Shown in pieces: positions 47,392 to 58,080 of a stretch of 64,000 nucleotides of DNA (within the stretch, counting starts at the first letter, position 1; each line of letters begins with the position of its first letter). The notes beneath the pieces are model-generated. The model did no database searches, had not been told where the DNA came from, and worked only from the letters and a program-made list of their open reading frames with translations. The DNA lies in assembly GCA_021847425.1 (NCBI GenBank), contig JAJZRF010000003.1, positions 1 through 64,000 on the forward strand, in the 5' to 3' direction. A program made the position numbers and the translations under genes. This stretch comes from Deltaproteobacteria bacterium (lineage in GTDB: Bacteria > Desulfobacterota > Desulfobulbia > Desulfobulbales > Desulfurivibrionaceae).

Positions 47392-50300
47392 CTACCAGCG
47401 ATAAACAGCCGAAAGAACAAACTCCTTGGCCCGGTACTCCGGGCCCGAGGTAAGCTCTGTTGTCGCGGAAAAAATAACCTGCGGCACATACTCCACGAAA
47501 AAACCACCCTTCCAGGTTTGCATGGCATATCCCATGTCATCATAGACAACCGCGTATTCAAGGTCATAGTACCGGGGAACCCCGCGCCGGAACTGATCAT
47601 CGGAAAGCTGGTGCTTGAAATATACGCTGAAGCGGTTCTGCCAGTAATTCATCGGAGTCCAATAGGGGTGGTCGGAGGCGGAAAACCTGTCCGGCAACAA
47701 GGGGCCTGTCCCTCTTCCCTCGGCGGTGTCCTTAAAATCGTACGTATAGCTGAATTTCAAAAATGCCGGATCAAAGAAAAGCAGATAGGCCGCCCAGAAG
47801 TCATAGCCCGTCATGCTGTTATCGTCGGAAAAATTGCGACAGAGATACCCGCCTCCCGCCTGAACGCTGGACACCATATCCAAGACAAAATCCGCCCTGT
47901 AATCCTGCTGCACGATATTCCGGTTGAGGCTGGCCAGGGTGTCGTGATTGACATCCCGGTCATAGGATAGAGTCCCGGTCAACCGGTCTCCCAGGCGACC
48001 CTCCGCGGCCATCTTAAGAAGAGCGGTGTTGGGCTGGCTGTTTTCCCGCAACTCCGATCCTGCCGCACCGCGCAAGAGAAGTTGCTCGTTGATATTGGCC
48101 GAATAGGAAACAAGGGCGCGGTCCCCGAGAATCTTCCCGCTGCCGCCAGGATCCCGGTAGTTAAGCCTGGCGAGATTCACCTCCAGATCATGCTGCAGAT
48201 AGGGCGAATACTGCAGACTGGTCTCTTCCCAGGTTTTGGTGATCGCCTTATAGCCCCCCCGGCCCTCCTCGCTGAGATAGCCATACCCCAGAGTGGCCCT
48301 GGGTTGACGCTTCAATTCATTTCTCTGCCTGGCCTCAGCCAAGCCGGGGAAGTCGCTGCCGGCACCGCTTATCTCCTCATAGAGCGCCGCCTCCTGACCC
48401 AGCTGCCCGAATCTGCTGTAAATCCCGGCAAGGTCAAACTGCAGGGAAACGTCCGCGGGATATTCCCGCAGCAAGGTCCGGAAATAATTTGCCGCCGCCA
48501 GATATTCGCGATGCATCACTGCCTGCCTGGCGGCTTCCTCCAAGGCAAACCGTCTGTGCCAACGATATCTGGCATAGAGCGGAATCGCCAGCTGGTTACG
48601 CGCCTCGGCCCTTTGCCCGGAGTCAAGCACAGCCTTTGGCTCCATCAGCGCATCAACCGCAGTCTGCCGGTCGATCTTGGCAACGGTCGCCCGGGTCCAG
48701 AGACCAGGCTCTTTGTCTTTGGGCAACGCCACGCCCCGTTCCCGTCCCAAGGCCGCGATAGTGTCCGCCAGCGAAGGTTGCAGAAAAGCATCGTACACTG
48801 CCACGGACTTTTCCCACTCGTGCTCTGCCCACAGAATCCGCGCCTTGAGCAGGACCATGTCCGGGCGCGCCGCAATCTGAGGGAAGCGTTCTTCCACCGC
48901 CCTGGCCTCGGCAAGCCGGCCGCGTTTGAAAAGCTGCCGGGCAAGACGCACGACGGCAAACTCCTGCTCCGGGAAATCCCTGACAATACCCTGCCAGATG
49001 CCAATGGCCGCGTCGATCTCGCCATTGGCCTCCCGGGCCGAGGCAAACAGGGAGCGGATCGTAACCGACTCGGGATACTGGCGGCTGGCCAGCTCCGCCC
49101 TGGCGCACAGCTCGGCAACCAACCCCTCCTTTTTCAAGCCCCTCAAAAGATCAAGCTCAAGGCCCTGATCCTGGGTAAATTCCGCCACTATTCGCTGAAA
49201 AAGTTTCTTTTCCGCCCCGCGCTTTCCCTGCTCGCGATACATGCGCAGCAGAAGCAGGTCTGCCTCGGGTTTGCCGCGCTGACCCGGCAAAGACGCGGCT
49301 ATCTGTTCGGCCTCGGCATGCTGCCCATCCGCGAACAACAGCCGGGCGCGGAGCAGGTCGACCTCCCTGCGCAGCAGCGATAGCGGCGGCAGCGATAGCG
49401 GCGGCAGCGATAGCGGCGGCAGCGATAGCGGCGGCAGCGATAGCGGCGGCAGCGATAGCGGCGGCAAACCGCCCCCAGACCCGCTCGACAGCTCACTGGC
49501 CAACTGCCCCAAGACCTTGACTGCCTCCCCGGTCTCGCCCTCAGCCGCAAGCAACCGTGCCCGCAACAGACTGGGGTCAAACACCTCCTTGCCCGGAACT
49601 CCGATCTTCCGGGGAGCTGCGGAACCCTGCCGCTTGCCCTTGCCTTCCTGTTGCGTCAGTTGCCCGAGCCAGACCCGGGCATCGGCAAAACGTTTTTCCT
49701 CAAGGGCCAAGGCAAATAAACGATCCAGAACCGTCTCGTCCTGCGGATGATGGAGATAGGCCTGCCGCAACACCTGCTCCGCCTCATAGGGCAACCCGCT
49801 CTGCCGGTACGTCTCTGCCAAGCCTAAAAAAGCAGCTTTGGCCAGCTCTCCCTCAGCCTGGGCCTTTGCAAGTACTCCGGCATAATGTTCCCTGGCCGCG
49901 GCATAGGAAGCGGTCTCAAACAAGGCCTTGGCGATGAGCAGCTGGGTCTGCGGAGATTCGCACAGTTCGGGAAATTTTTCCTGCAGCCGGGCAAGGTGAC
50001 TCTCGGTTTTCCTGAGCAACCCAAGCTCCCCTGCCAGCTGGACACAGCGCAGCCTGATCATGCCCGTTTCGCCGGGTCCGTCCAGAAGCTGCTCATACAG
50101 GGCCAGGGCCTTGCCGGAACGGCCGAGCCGCTCGTTCACCAAGGCTTGCCCCGCCAGAATCTCCGGCGTCCTTACGCCAAGAACTTCCAGCCGGGAAAAC
50201 AGATCCAGGCTCTTGGCCAGATCCCCGCGATCAAGGGACATAAAAGCCAATTTCTTGAGAACCGTCCTGTTTCCAGGCTCCATTTTAAACAGGAGCTCAA

Positions 50301-51639
50301 GCACTTCGAGGAGTTTTTGCCTGCGCTCCAGATGGGCCCACACGGCGTTGGCCTCATCGTCATTGCCGCTCGCCAGGAGATCCTTAGCCCGTCTGGCCAG
50401 GATCTTCGGGTCGTCCGGGGTAACCGCCAGAATCTGGTCATACAGGGCGACAGCCTCCCGGAGCTCGCCGTTGGCCTCGTAACGGCCGGCTCCCCGCGCC
50501 AGGTTCTCAAGGTCGGGCGCGGGTCCAGGGCTACGCCCCGGGACCGCCACCTCCGGCTTGTTTCCCAGAGCGGCGTGGATATCGATCACCTGATGCAACA
50601 CCTCTTTATCCTCGGGCTTCAGGGAGATATACCGTTCATAATAGGCAAGGGCCTCGGGGAGACGGGAAAGACCGGCATAGATCTGGCCAAGGCGCTTGAG
50701 AAGCCGAGGGGAGGAGGGCTCCTTCTCAACAAGAGGAAGAAGATAGACCAAGGCATCCTCCCCCTTGCCGCCCTTCAAATAATAGGCGGTCAACCGCTCT
50801 TTTGCCTCGGGGCTCGGAGAGATGCGCGCCAACCGCTGCCAGAATTCAATCGCTTGGCTTTCGAGCCCTGATTTGTCATATGCCTGGGCCGTTTTGAGCA
50901 AAATTGCCGGGTCAGTCGGCTTTTCCAAAGCCAGAGCGGCAAAATGGACCCTGGCCTTGTCATAGGATCCCATCTCGTAATAGAGATTGCCCAGCTCTTC
51001 CCGCAGGGCCAGCCGGGAGGGGTCCTGCCGGAGCAGGGCTTCCAGCATGGCTGCGGCTTCACCCTTCTTCTGCTGGGCAAGAAGCGCGGAAGCCGCACCC
51101 CGCAAGGCCTGGAGATTGCCGGGCTCCCGCTGGAGAACCTTTTTGTACAGCTCTGCCGCCCGGGCGCCATTGCCCTGGCTCCTGCTCGCCTCTGCCAGGG
51201 CCAGCAGATACTGGAGATTCCGGGGAGCCGCCTCAACCAGCAATTCCAGATGGGGAAGGGCGGCATCTTCCCTTTTCAGCTGCAAAAGAATAGTGACCAG
51301 CTCCCACCGGGCAGCATCGAGTCCCTCCCGCATGGTCAACAAAGTCTTGTAGACAGGAACCGCCTCGGCAAGCCTGCCGTTGCGCACCAGCGCCCGCCCC
51401 TGATCCCATAAATCCTTCCAGGCGACATCCTTGTCCTCCTTGAGCTGGATGGTTCGCGCCGGAACAGCCTGTTTTTCCGGCAATCCGGAAGGCTCGGCCG
51501 CATATCCCGGAGCAGGAAGGAGGAGATGGGCAAACAGAAAAGAAACAACCACTAAAACCAAGGCGGGGGTTCTCGCCCGCAGGACGGCCAGGCAAGGCAG
51601 GGGGGGGCGCAGGAAGAAGATGGGCGATCTGATCAACAT
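47392..51639 (-). CDS. Giant TPR-rich outer-membrane protein with C-terminal beta-barrel (PgaA/PelB/BcsC-like architecture)
   Basis: 1415 aa; signal/TM N-terminus, successive TPR-like helical repeats, C-terminal beta-rich region ending VLSAVYRW. Confidence 0.85.
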   Translation of the reverse strand: MLIRSPIFFLRPPLPCLAVLRARTPALVLVVVSFLFAHLLLPAPGYAAEPSGLPEKQAVPARTIQLKEDKDVAWKDLWDQGRALVRNGRLAEAVPVYKTLLTMREGLDAARWELVTILLQLKREDAALPHLELLVEAAPRNLQYLLALAEASRSQGNGARAAELYKKVLQREPGNLQALRGAASALLAQQKKGEAAAMLEALLRQDPSRLALREELGNLYYEMGSYDKARVHFAALALEKPTDPAILLKTAQAYDKSGLESQAIEFWQRLARISPSPEAKERLTAYYLKGGKGEDALVYLLPLVEKEPSSPRLLKRLGQIYAGLSRLPEALAYYERYISLKPEDKEVLHQVIDIHAALGNKPEVAVPGRSPGPAPDLENLARGAGRYEANGELREAVALYDQILAVTPDDPKILARRAKDLLASGNDDEANAVWAHLERRQKLLEVLELLFKMEPGNRTVLKKLAFMSLDRGDLAKSLDLFSRLEVLGVRTPEILAGQALVNERLGRSGKALALYEQLLDGPGETGMIRLRCVQLAGELGLLRKTESHLARLQEKFPELCESPQTQLLIAKALFETASYAAAREHYAGVLAKAQAEGELAKAAFLGLAETYRQSGLPYEAEQVLRQAYLHHPQDETVLDRLFALALEEKRFADARVWLGQLTQQEGKGKRQGSAAPRKIGVPGKEVFDPSLLRARLLAAEGETGEAVKVLGQLASELSSGSGGGLPPLSLPPLSLPPLSLPPLSLPPLSLPPLSLLRREVDLLRARLLFADGQHAEAEQIAASLPGQRGKPEADLLLLRMYREQGKRGAEKKLFQRIVAEFTQDQGLELDLLRGLKKEGLVAELCARAELASRQYPESVTIRSLFASAREANGEIDAAIGIWQGIVRDFPEQEFAVVRLARQLFKRGRLAEARAVEERFPQIAARPDMVLLKARILWAEHEWEKSVAVYDAFLQPSLADTIAALGRERGVALPKDKEPGLWTRATVAKIDRQTAVDALMEPKAVLDSGQRAEARNQLAIPLYARYRWHRRFALEEAARQAVMHREYLAAANYFRTLLREYPADVSLQFDLAGIYSRFGQLGQEAALYEEISGAGSDFPGLAEARQRNELKRQPRATLGYGYLSEEGRGGYKAITKTWEETSLQYSPYLQHDLEVNLARLNYRDPGGSGKILGDRALVSYSANINEQLLLRGAAGSELRENSQPNTALLKMAAEGRLGDRLTGTLSYDRDVNHDTLASLNRNIVQQDYRADFVLDMVSSVQAGGGYLCRNFSDDNSMTGYDFWAAYLLFFDPAFLKFSYTYDFKDTAEGRGTGPLLPDRFSASDHPYWTPMNYWQNRFSVYFKHQLSDDQFRRGVPRYYDLEYAVVYDDMGYAMQTWKGGFFVEYVPQVIFSATTELTSGPEYRAKEFVLSAVYRW
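49376..49465. repeat. Six perfect tandem copies of a 15-bp unit (AGCGATAGCGGCGGC), in-frame PPLSL repeats in the TPR protein
   Basis: Direct reading of 49376-49465; protein ...GGLPPLSLPPLSLPPLSLPPLSLPPLSLPPLSLL.... Confidence 0.97.
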
Positions 51640-51702
51640 CAGCTGGGGTGTCCTTTTGGCAACCGTAAAAAGGACCGGCTTAAGAAGCTTAAAAAAATGG
51701 GT

Positions 51703-52896
51703 CTACCGCGTATAAAATTCGGCAATCTTTTCCACGACAAAAGATTGCATCCCCTCCGTGAGTTCGGGGAAAATGGGCAAGGCCAGGGTCTCAACCGCTG
51801 CCCGCTCCGCTTGAGGAAACGAGAGCGCTTCGTACCCCAGACCGGCGACACATCCCTGCCGGTGGAGGGGAATGGGATAATAGATCTCCGCCCCGACCTC
51901 GTGGCTTATGAGATGCCGAAGCAGGCCATCACGCTCCCTGGCCCTGATGACAAACTGGTTATAGATATGATAATCGCACTCTTCCCCGGCCGTCACCCCC
52001 TCTGCCTGATACACCGCTTCGGGCAGGGAAACCGCGCCGTTTTCCAGCAGACCAGCCTCTGCAAACAGACGGCGATAGGTTGCGGCATTGCGCCTTCTCG
52101 CCCTGTGCCACTCGGGCAGACGGGAGAGTTTTATATCAAGGACCACGGTCTGGATGGGATCAATCCGGAAATTCCCCCCCACCACCCCGTGATGATACTT
52201 GGGCGCCCCGCCATGCACCCGGATTATCCTGATCCGCTCGGCAAGCTCCGGGTCGTTGCAGGTGATCAGCCCGCCGTCGCCGATGCCGCCGAGATTCTTG
52301 CTGGGGAAAAAGGAGAAGCAACCGGCCGCCCCCATGGAGCCGGCCCGATGCCAGACGGTCTTGCCGCCAGACTTCATGGGATAGACGGCGCCGATGGCTT
52401 GGGCGGCATCCTCCACCACCGGCAGCCCGTACTGGCCGGCCAGGGCAAGAATCCGGTCCATGTCGGCGCATTGGCCGTAGAGATGCACCGGGATGATCGC
52501 CTTGATCCGCTTCCCGGACCGGGCATCCTGAGCCAAAACCTCGGCCATCCGCTCCGGGTCGATATTGTACGTCTTCGGATCGATATCGGCAAAAACCGGC
52601 CGGGCGCCCAGCCTGAGGATGCAGCCCATGGTGGCGAAAAAGGAATAGGGCGTGGTCAGGACCGCATCGCCGGAGGTGACCCCCAGGGCCATGAGGGCGG
52701 CAAGCAGGGCATCGGTGCCGCTGGCAACGCCGATCCCATAGCCTGCGCCGCAGTAGGCGGCGATATTTTTTTCAAACCGTTCGACCTTGGGCCCGAGGAT
52801 GTACTGGGTCGAATCGATGACCTCGGTCACTGCGGCAAGAATCTCGTCACGCAGGGGAGCCATCTGGCCGTGCAAATCTAGGAGAGGAACTCGCAT
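51703..52896 (-). CDS. DegT/DnrJ/EryC1/StrS family PLP-dependent aminotransferase
   Basis: MRVPLLDLHGQMAPLRDEILAAVTEVIDSTQYILGPKVERFEKNIAAYCGAGYGIGVASGTDALLAAL...SFFPSKNLGGIGDGG. Confidence 0.94.
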   Translation of the reverse strand: MRVPLLDLHGQMAPLRDEILAAVTEVIDSTQYILGPKVERFEKNIAAYCGAGYGIGVASGTDALLAALMALGVTSGDAVLTTPYSFFATMGCILRLGARPVFADIDPKTYNIDPERMAEVLAQDARSGKRIKAIIPVHLYGQCADMDRILALAGQYGLPVVEDAAQAIGAVYPMKSGGKTVWHRAGSMGAAGCFSFFPSKNLGGIGDGGLITCNDPELAERIRIIRVHGGAPKYHHGVVGGNFRIDPIQTVVLDIKLSRLPEWHRARRRNAATYRRLFAEAGLLENGAVSLPEAVYQAEGVTAGEECDYHIYNQFVIRARERDGLLRHLISHEVGAEIYYPIPLHRQGCVAGLGYEALSFPQAERAAVETLALPIFPELTEGMQSFVVEKIAEFYTR

Positions 52897-52956
52897 AATG
52901 CTTTCTTTTCCAGGTATCGCCGAACACGGCGGGAGAATCTTAATGAAACGGCCAGG

Positions 52957-53943
52957 TCAGGAGCGCCAGGGGTTGAGGAATTCAGCCAGGAAGTCCTTGA
53001 TATCAGGGACTTCCTTTTCAAAATACTCCCGCATCTTTTTCAGGAGATTGGCCTCGATCTGCCGAACCCGTTCCCGGGAGATGTCAAACTTGTCGGCAAT
53101 ATCCTGCAGGGTGAGGGGCTCGTCGCTCAACAGCCGGCTGGCCAGGATGGCCTTTTCCTTGTCGTTCAAGGTCTCGCGCAGCTTGTCGAGAACCGTACCC
53201 ATCCACTCCTGCACTTCTTTTTCCGCCACCCGTTCTTCCACGGTGGGCCCGACCATGGGCAGAAAATTCTTCTGCTCCTCGTCGGAGCCTTCCCGCACCG
53301 GACTTTCCAGGGAAACATCCCAGTTGTCCATGCGCTGGCTCATCTCAATGACTTCGCTTTCCTTGACATTGAGGCGCTGGGCCAGCAATTTGACCTCGGG
53401 CGCAAAGCCCTGCGATTCTAGCAGTTTTTTTTCTTTATTCAAGCTGAAAAACAACTTGCGCTGGGCCTGGGTGGTGCCGATCTTGACCAGCCGCCAGTTA
53501 TCCATAATGAACTTGAGGATATAGGCCCGGATCCAATAGGCGGCATAATAGGAAAACTTCACCTGCCGGTAGGGATCGAATTTCTTCACCGCCTGCACCA
53601 GACCGACATTGCCCTCCTGGATGAGATCAAGGAAGTTCTGCATCCAGTACTTCTGGAAATCCATGGCCACCTTGACCACCAGCCGCAGATTGGAGGTCAC
53701 CAGCTTGTAAGCCGCCTCCGGGTCGCCGGTTGCCTGAAAATGGCGGGCCAGCTCATCGGTCTCTTCGCGGGTCATGAGCTTATACTGGCTGATTTCCTGG
53801 AGATACCGGTGCAGCCCCGCATTGCCCAAGGCCGGAAGATGGTCATCATCCGGCAGGGCGACAAGGGGATGCAGCGCTTCCTGCGCATCCTCGTCATCAT
53901 CGAGTATTTCAAGGACTTCCGGGTCTTCTTTCATGTGAGCCAT
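52957..53943 (-). CDS. rpoH: RNA polymerase heat-shock sigma factor (sigma-32 type)
   Basis: LHRYLQEISQYKLMTREETDELARHF...LVVKVAMDFQKYWMQNFLDLIQEGNVGLVQAVKKFDPYRQVKFSYYAAYWIRAYILKFIMDNWRLVKIGTTQAQRKLFFSLNKEK. Confidence 0.94.
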   Translation of the reverse strand: MAHMKEDPEVLEILDDDEDAQEALHPLVALPDDDHLPALGNAGLHRYLQEISQYKLMTREETDELARHFQATGDPEAAYKLVTSNLRLVVKVAMDFQKYWMQNFLDLIQEGNVGLVQAVKKFDPYRQVKFSYYAAYWIRAYILKFIMDNWRLVKIGTTQAQRKLFFSLNKEKKLLESQGFAPEVKLLAQRLNVKESEVIEMSQRMDNWDVSLESPVREGSDEEQKNFLPMVGPTVEERVAEKEVQEWMGTVLDKLRETLNDKEKAILASRLLSDEPLTLQDIADKFDISRERVRQIEANLLKKMREYFEKEVPDIKDFLAEFLNPWRS

Positions 53944-54183
53944 TATTATTAGAACCGCGCCAAAGGTCAATCTCTTTCCACAACAGCTTACCCCTTGCCG
54001 CATACCCCGCCGGTTTCACGGGAGAAAGAGCCCAGGCCCTTTTTAAAATTGCCTTTGCAAGGCTATTTTTTTATGATAGATAGCCTCTTCGGTGGAATCA
54101 GCACATTTTTCCGCACATTTGCATATTTCTGATACACTACGACAACTGCCTGAGCGAAAAAAACAGGACCTCCCGGATTACCC

Positions 54184-55977
54184 ATGGACAACATTCGAAA
54201 CTTCAGCATCATCGCCCATATCGACCACGGAAAATCTACCCTGGCCGACCGTTTCATCCAGCTGTGCGGCATGGTTACCGACCGCCAGTTCCACGATCAG
54301 CTCCTGGACAGCATGGATATCGAGCGGGAGCGCGGCATCACCATCAAAAGCCAGGCGATCTGCCTTCCGTACCGGGCCAAGAACGGCAAGGACTACATCC
54401 TCAACCTCGTTGACACCCCGGGCCACGTGGATTTCAGCTATGAGGTCTCCCGGGCCCTTGCCTCCTGCGAGGGGGCGCTGCTGCTGGTTGACGCGGCTCA
54501 GGGCATCGAGGCCCAAACCCTGGCCAACCTCTACCTGGCCATGGAGCATAATCTGGAAATAATCCCGGTCATCAACAAGATCGATCTCCCTTCCGCAAAC
54601 CCGGAGGGGGTTGCCCTGCAGATCGAGGAAGACCTTGGCCTGGACGCCAGCCATATCCAGCTCTGTTCGGCAAAAACCGGCCTGGGCGTCGATGCGGTGC
54701 TGGAGGCGGTGGTCAATCTCCTGCCCCCGCCCAAGGGCGACCCGGAAAAACCCCTGGAGGCCCTGATCTTTGACGCCTTCTACGACCCGTTCCGGGGGAC
54801 CATCATCTCCTGCCGCCTTTTCGAGGGGCGGATCAAGGCCGGGGACACCATCCTCTTCATGTCCAACAACGCGTCCTACCGGGTCGAAGAGGTGGGTTTT
54901 TTCCGCCTGACCCGCGAACCGCAGAAAGAACTGAGCGCCGGCCAGGTCGGCTACATCATCGCCGGGATCAAAAACATCACCGACACCAGGCCCGGCGACA
55001 CCCTCACCCTGAAGGACCGCCCCTGCGCCAGACCCTTGCCCGGGTTTCAGGAGGTCAAACAGGTGGTGTTTTCCTCCGTCTACCCCGTCTCCACCGACGA
55101 CTATGAAACCCTGGCCACGGCCCTGGAAAAGCTCACCCTCAACGACGCCTCCCTCTCCTTCCAAAAGGACGCGTCCACCGCCCTGGGCTTCGGCTTCCGC
55201 TGCGGATTTTTGGGTTTGCTCCACCTGGAGGTGGTCCAGGAACGGCTGGAGCGGGAGTTCGACCTTTCGCTGATCCTCACCGTGCCTTCAGTGAACTACC
55301 ATCTCTTTCTCAAGGACGGGACCATGAAAGAGGTGGACAATCCGGCCCACTACCCGGACCCGACCACCATCGACCGCATCGAGGAGCCCTTTATCAAGGC
55401 CACCATCCTCATCCCGGAACGCTACATGGGGGTGGTGATGACCCTCTGCATGGAGCGGCGCGGCGAGAATACCCATTACCACTACCCCATGACCGGCCGG
55501 ATCGAGTTCACCTGCGAGCTGCCCCTGGCGGAAATCATCTACGACTTCTACGACCGGCTCAAATCCATCACCCAGGGGTACGGCTCCTTTGATTACGATC
55601 TCCTGGACTACAGGGAAAGCGATCTGGTCAAACTGGACATCCTGGTGAACGGCGAGCGGGTGGACGCCCTTTCCCAACTGGTGCACCGCAACAATGCCAG
55701 GGCGCGCGGGCTCCATGCCTGCGAAAAACTCAAAGAGGAAATCCCGCGCCAGATGTTCAAGATCGCCATCCAGGCGGCGGTGGGGGGCAACATCATCGGC
55801 AGGGAAACCATCTCCGCCCTGCGCAAGGACGTACTGGCGAAATGCTACGGCGGCGACATCAGCCGCAAGCGGAAACTGCTGGAAAAACAGAAAGCCGGGA
55901 AAAAGCGGATGAAAACCGTGGGCAACGTGGAGATCCCGCAGAGCGCCTTCCTGGCGGTGCTCAAGTCAGACCAGTAA
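54184..55977 (+). CDS. lepA: Elongation factor 4
   Basis: [27 protein letters not shown]...[39 protein letters not shown]; 597 aa, C-terminal [21 protein letters not shown]. Confidence 0.98.
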   Translation: MDNIRNFSIIAHIDHGKSTLADRFIQLCGMVTDRQFHDQLLDSMDIERERGITIKSQAICLPYRAKNGKDYILNLVDTPGHVDFSYEVSRALASCEGALLLVDAAQGIEAQTLANLYLAMEHNLEIIPVINKIDLPSANPEGVALQIEEDLGLDASHIQLCSAKTGLGVDAVLEAVVNLLPPPKGDPEKPLEALIFDAFYDPFRGTIISCRLFEGRIKAGDTILFMSNNASYRVEEVGFFRLTREPQKELSAGQVGYIIAGIKNITDTRPGDTLTLKDRPCARPLPGFQEVKQVVFSSVYPVSTDDYETLATALEKLTLNDASLSFQKDASTALGFGFRCGFLGLLHLEVVQERLEREFDLSLILTVPSVNYHLFLKDGTMKEVDNPAHYPDPTTIDRIEEPFIKATILIPERYMGVVMTLCMERRGENTHYHYPMTGRIEFTCELPLAEIIYDFYDRLKSITQGYGSFDYDLLDYRESDLVKLDILVNGERVDALSQLVHRNNARARGLHACEKLKEEIPRQMFKIAIQAAVGGNIIGRETISALRKDVLAKCYGGDISRKRKLLEKQKAGKKRMKTVGNVEIPQSAFLAVLKSDQ

Positions 55978-56069
55978 AGCCTGCGGCATTTTTTGTTGCC
56001 ACGGCTTATTTGCAAAAGAGAAGGCCGGAACACCCGCAGAAAATCAGGCGTCCCGGCAACGGCTTCTCC

Positions 56070-56345
56070 TCACTGTCTTCTTCTGGGGCATTGGGTGGCA
56101 AGCACGCACTCAATCTTGCGCTCCATGATTTTCTGGACTTCCTCTTCGCTTAAGGCGGCGGTGTTCTCTTTTGAGATAAAGACGATACAGTCCTTGCAGA
56201 CATTGAGTGCGCTGCGATAATCATCCAGTTCCTGGGCCACCTCCCAGCACGGCCTGTTCTCGAGGCCCTGCTTCCAGGCCAGACAGCTGTCCTCGCTTCC
56301 GCAATGGGTAATCTGCCAACAGTTCCATTCATCCTGTGCCATCAT
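56070..56345 (-). CDS. Small Cys/Trp-motif protein (possibly two-CW-domain type)
   Basis: MMAQDEWNCWQITHCGSEDSCLAWKQGLENRPCWEVAQELDDYRSALNVCKDCIVF...; paired CW motifs and seven Cys. Confidence 0.75.
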   Translation of the reverse strand: MMAQDEWNCWQITHCGSEDSCLAWKQGLENRPCWEVAQELDDYRSALNVCKDCIVFISKENTAALSEEEVQKIMERKIECVLATQCPRRRQ

Positions 56346-56433
56346 TGTTTGCGTCCTCACCTTTCCTGAAAAGAGAAAAACCCCCGGCCAAAAGCCAGCG
56401 GCATTGTCATCACGTTCAAGACCCGAAGAAAGA

Positions 56434-57030
56434 CTACCCCAGAAAGGTGGCGATTGCCGCCGTTAAATCATCCTTCCCATCGCCTGTTTTCGCGGAAAAC
56501 AGCACCCGCTCATGCTTTTTCAGACCAAGAGCGGCGTCGAGGCTCGCGGCCTGCTTGGCCTGCTCGTTGTTGGAAAGCTTGTCCCGCTTGGTATAAACGA
56601 TGAGAAAGGGGCGGCCCCGGCTCCGGAGCCATTCAACCAGCTCCCGGTCCTGCCCCTTCAGGAGGTGGCGGAGGTCGATCAGCACCACCACGCAGCGCAG
56701 GGTGGGGCTGGTGGCCAGGTATTCGGTGACCAGCTCCTGCCAGTCATCCTGGAGTTTTTTGGAGACCTTGGCAAAACCGTAGCCCGGCAGATCAACCAGA
56801 TAGAGTTTTTCGTCCACCAGAAAATAATTGAGGCTCTGGGTTTTTCCCGGCCGGGCGCTGACCTTGACCAATCCCTTACGGTTCACCAACCGGTTGATAA
56901 GACTTGACTTGCCCACATTGGAGCGCCCGGCAAAGGCGATTTCCGGCAAGGACTCCTCGGGCAGCTGCGACATCTTGTAGGCGCTTTTCACAAACTCGAT
57001 CTTCGCGTAATTCACGGCAGAACCGGTCAC
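56434..57030 (-). CDS. engB: Ribosome biogenesis GTPase EngB/YsxC
   Basis: LPEIAFAGRSNVGKSSLINRLVNRKGLVKVSARPGKTQSLNYFLV...LVDLPGYGFAKVSK...YTKRDKLS. Confidence 0.96.
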   Translation of the reverse strand: MTGSAVNYAKIEFVKSAYKMSQLPEESLPEIAFAGRSNVGKSSLINRLVNRKGLVKVSARPGKTQSLNYFLVDEKLYLVDLPGYGFAKVSKKLQDDWQELVTEYLATSPTLRCVVVLIDLRHLLKGQDRELVEWLRSRGRPFLIVYTKRDKLSNNEQAKQAASLDAALGLKKHERVLFSAKTGDGKDDLTAAIATFLG

Positions 57031-57090
57031 ATTTTCTCCCTGACGATACAGACGCCCACACTTTGATTGACAACCCTGTCCAGATAAAAC

Positions 57091-57211
57091 TTAGGGGCCG
57101 TTATGAAACAGCTACGACATTCGCGCCCATCTCCTTACGGCTCCTTACGCCGCTTACACTGCTGCCGACACGGCATACCAATGGTACGCCGTGCGAGCGG
57201 CGACGGCTCAG
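57091..57211. repeat. Palindrome-rich intergenic element family 2, copy 2
   Basis: TTAGGGGCCGTTATGAAACAGCTACGAC...CGGCTCCTTACGCCGCTTACACTGCTGCCGACACG; near-palindrome CACGGCATACCAATGGTACGCCGTG at 57169-57193. Confidence 0.6.
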
Positions 57212-58080
57212 ATGACCTTGTTCAAGGAATATTCAATGATGCCTTCGGCCCCGTTCTTCAAAAGCCGTGGGATAAGGTCCCGCACCTCATGCTCGGAGAT
57301 CACCGTTTCCACGGAAAACCATTCGCTCTGATACAGAGGCGCCACCGTTGGTCCGTTCATGCTGGGCAGAATACCGATCACCTGATCCAAATGCGCCTTG
57401 GGCACGTTCATCTTAAGACCGACGATCTTGTCGGCCCGCAGCGCCCCCTGCAGCAGCAGGGCGATGTTCTCGATCTTCTCCCGCTTCCAGGGATCAGCCC
57501 AGGCCGCCTTGGAGGCGATGAACTGGGTGTTGGAGGTCATCAGCTCGTGGATGATCCGCAACCCATGGGCCCGGATGGTGCTTTCCGTCTCGGTGACCTC
57601 GACGATGGCGTCGGCCAGCCCGGAAACGACCTTGGCCTCGGTGGCGCCCCAGGAAAAGGAGATATCGACGCTGATGCCCTTTCCCGCAAAGAATTTCCGG
57701 GTGTAGCCAACCAGCTCGGTGGCGATCTTCTTGCCTTCCAGATCCTCAAGCCGCTGGATATTGGAATTCCCCGGCACGGCGATCACCCAGCGGGTCGGCC
57801 GCCTGCTGACCTTGGAATAGATCAGATCGGCCACCACCACGATGTCGGATTCATTCTCGAGAGTCCAGTCCTTGCCGGTGATGCCTGCGTCCAGCACCTC
57901 CTTTTCCACATAGCTGGACATTTCCTGGGGCCGGCAGATGGAGCAGGACAATTCGGGATCATCCACCTCCGGGAAATAATTGCGGGAGGAGAGCTTGATC
58001 CGCCAGCCCGATTTTTCAAAAAGCTCGATGGTCGCTTTTTCCAGGCTGCCCTTGGGAATACCCAGTTTCAAGATGTTCAT
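57208..58080 (-). CDS. hisG: ATP phosphoribosyltransferase (long form)
   Basis: [44 protein letters not shown]...DAGITGKDW...[12 protein letters not shown]; 290 aa. Confidence 0.95.
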   Translation of the reverse strand: MNILKLGIPKGSLEKATIELFEKSGWRIKLSSRNYFPEVDDPELSCSICRPQEMSSYVEKEVLDAGITGKDWTLENESDIVVVADLIYSKVSRRPTRWVIAVPGNSNIQRLEDLEGKKIATELVGYTRKFFAGKGISVDISFSWGATEAKVVSGLADAIVEVTETESTIRAHGLRIIHELMTSNTQFIASKAAWADPWKREKIENIALLLQGALRADKIVGLKMNVPKAHLDQVIGILPSMNGPTVAPLYQSEWFSVETVISEHEVRDLIPRLLKNGAEGIIEYSLNKVI

